A stretch of 64,000 nt of DNA from Bacillota bacterium. Lineage in GTDB: Bacteria; Bacillota; Clostridia; Lachnospirales; Lachnospiraceae. The stretch covers positions 1 through 64,000 of the forward strand of contig JAEZVF010000024.1 in NCBI GenBank assembly GCA_023443225.1, in the 5' to 3' direction. This document shows positions 63,134 to 64,000 of the stretch, piece by piece; position 1 is the stretch's first letter, and every line of letters begins with the position of its first letter. Made by a program: the position numbers and the translations under genes. The notes beneath the pieces were generated by a model, which was given only the letters and a program-made list of their open reading frames with translations, was not told the DNA's origin and made no database searches.

Positions 63134-64000
63134 TCACACGTTCCGTACTAATGTTACCATCATGATTTCAGGACGGTTAAATGCTCTAATTTTAATCGTA
63201 TGCAATCCTAGTCCTCTTGAAACAAGCATGGTCTTACCATCATTTTCAAATATACCTGCATCATACTTAGGAAAGAATTTATATTGAGGAGAAATCAGAC
63301 CCCCTAACCCTGGTAAACGAATAATTCCACCATGAATATGACCAGATACTGTTAAATCTGCACCCCAATCTGAGTAGTTTGAAAAGTAAACTGGATTATG
63401 GGCTATCAATATATTATAACATTGATTATCTGCAATTCCTACTAATTTTTGAAGATTTTCGGTTTTCATTTTAGGTCGCTTTATTTTTTTAAAGTATTCT
63501 TTTTCTATCATAAGGCCTGTTATGATTATGGTATCGTCCTTATGTGTTATACGAATTTGTTTGTTATCTAAAAAATGAACCCCCAGCTTTTCCAAGCTTT
63601 TCTTGAATTCATCAAAGCTTCCATCATAGTTATCACCACCAGGCATTACCTTCTGCTCATGGTTTCCATAACCATAAAAAATTGGATACTGCTTCGCAAG
63701 TTTTGAAAGAAATGATAAGGTAATGTTATTCTTATTGTTTTTTGCTCCAACTATCATATCTCCAGCAATTAGTATATAATCCGGCTTTCTCTCATGAATT
63801 GCATTCAATAATCTTACATTACCCTTCCCATAACTGTTATTGTGGAGATCTGCAAGAATCATTAACCTTTTTCCGCTAAAAGTCTGGGGTATTTTTTCGG
63901 ATTTGATACGATACTGCGTAACCTCCAACTTACTACTTTCATATATTGAATCTAGAATAATGACACATAGGATAATACCAAGCACCAATAATACATGCAT
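63134..64000 (-). CDS. Metallophosphoesterase, YkuE-like (reaches window edge)
   Basis: A calcineurin-type phosphoesterase with N-terminal membrane anchor (residues 1-18). Metal motifs are LADLHNN (Asp and His), AGDMIVG, GNHEQ, IAHNPVY and SGHIHGG, all intact. YkuE-type enzymes act outside the membrane on unknown phosphoesters. The frame begins with an ATG that is the last base triplet of the window, so a longer upstream part or the ribosome site cannot be judged. First of four closely spaced genes leading to scpB. Confidence 0.9.
   Translation of the reverse strand: MHVLLVLGIILCVIILDSIYESSKLEVTQYRIKSEKIPQTFSGKRLMILADLHNNSYGKGNVRLLNAIHERKPDYILIAGDMIVGAKNNKNNITLSFLSKLAKQYPIFYGYGNHEQKVMPGGDNYDGSFDEFKKSLEKLGVHFLDNKQIRITHKDDTIIITGLMIEKEYFKKIKRPKMKTENLQKLVGIADNQCYNILIAHNPVYFSNYSDWGADLTVSGHIHGGIIRLPGLGGLISPQYKFFPKYDAGIFENDGKTMLVSRGLGLHTIKIRAFNRPEIMMVTLVRNV

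Overview
The window is a low-G+C, densely packed chromosome segment that looks like a spore-forming anaerobic member of the Lachnospiraceae/Clostridia, of the Lachnoclostridium phytofermentans type. This rests on the AT-rich sequence, strong AGGAGG ribosome sites, near-consensus sigma-A promoters, a gerA-type germination operon, scpAB beside an M50-like membrane protein, a giant 2-hydroxyacyl-CoA dehydratase activase-like protein, and the cluster rng - rplU - prp - rpmA - obgE - yhbY - nadD - yqeK - rsfS. The species is inference. About 53 genes are called and most lie on the minus strand. I saw no rRNA, tRNA or CRISPR array.

Layout. 1-1.9 kb: an insertion sequence with a zinc-ribbon DDE transposase and an inverted-repeat tail. 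1.9-3.4 kb: small membrane proteins and an XRE repressor with a clear promoter and repeated operator. 3.4-4.9 kb: the SOS pair, a LysM cell-division inhibitor (yneA-like) divergent from lexA, with several LexA boxes between them. 4.9-9.7 kb: the ribosome-maturation and GTPase cluster rplU to rsfS, read on the minus strand. 9.8-17.9 kb: a vWA lipoprotein, ybaK, a short RNase G, and the TIGR03936/TIGR03960 pair interrupted by a SulP transporter. 18-24 kb: tyrS, a zinc-ribbon membrane protein and an SNF2/SWIM helicase. 24-33 kb: a GGDEF/EAL protein, an AraC regulator, a ferredoxin-like aldo/keto reductase and a YtrA-type GntR-ABC operon. 33-47.5 kb: accessory genes for the envelope and sensing (D,D-carboxypeptidase, two chemoreceptors, HAD phosphatase, XRE and MerR regulators, aldo/keto reductase, 8-oxoguanine glycosylase, lytic transglycosylase, Ig-like protein, beta-lactamase-like protein). 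47.6-51.4 kb: the AmmeMemoRadiSam cluster with a HEAT-repeat protein and a QueG-like ferredoxin protein. 51.6-57 kb: the giant activase-like protein and DegV. 57-64 kb: a germinant receptor operon in which GerAB and GerAC are one polypeptide, then scpB, scpA, a degenerate M50 protein and a metallophosphoesterase cut by the window edge.

How the genes work together. The rplU-to-rsfS block couples ribosome assembly (L21, L27, the L27 protease Prp, Obg, YhbY, RsfS) with NAD synthesis and Ap4A turnover. lexA and the yneA-like gene form a damage checkpoint. The AmmeMemoRadiSam block is the least understood conserved system here: a radical SAM enzyme translationally coupled to a Memo-AMMECR1 fusion. 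Other points to revisit are the GerAB-GerAC fusion with an internal lipobox, the M50 protein that has lost a zinc ligand, the RNase G lacking its Zn-link, a three-branched RNA fold upstream of obgE, and a 20-bp palindrome upstream of the beta-lactamase-like gene.
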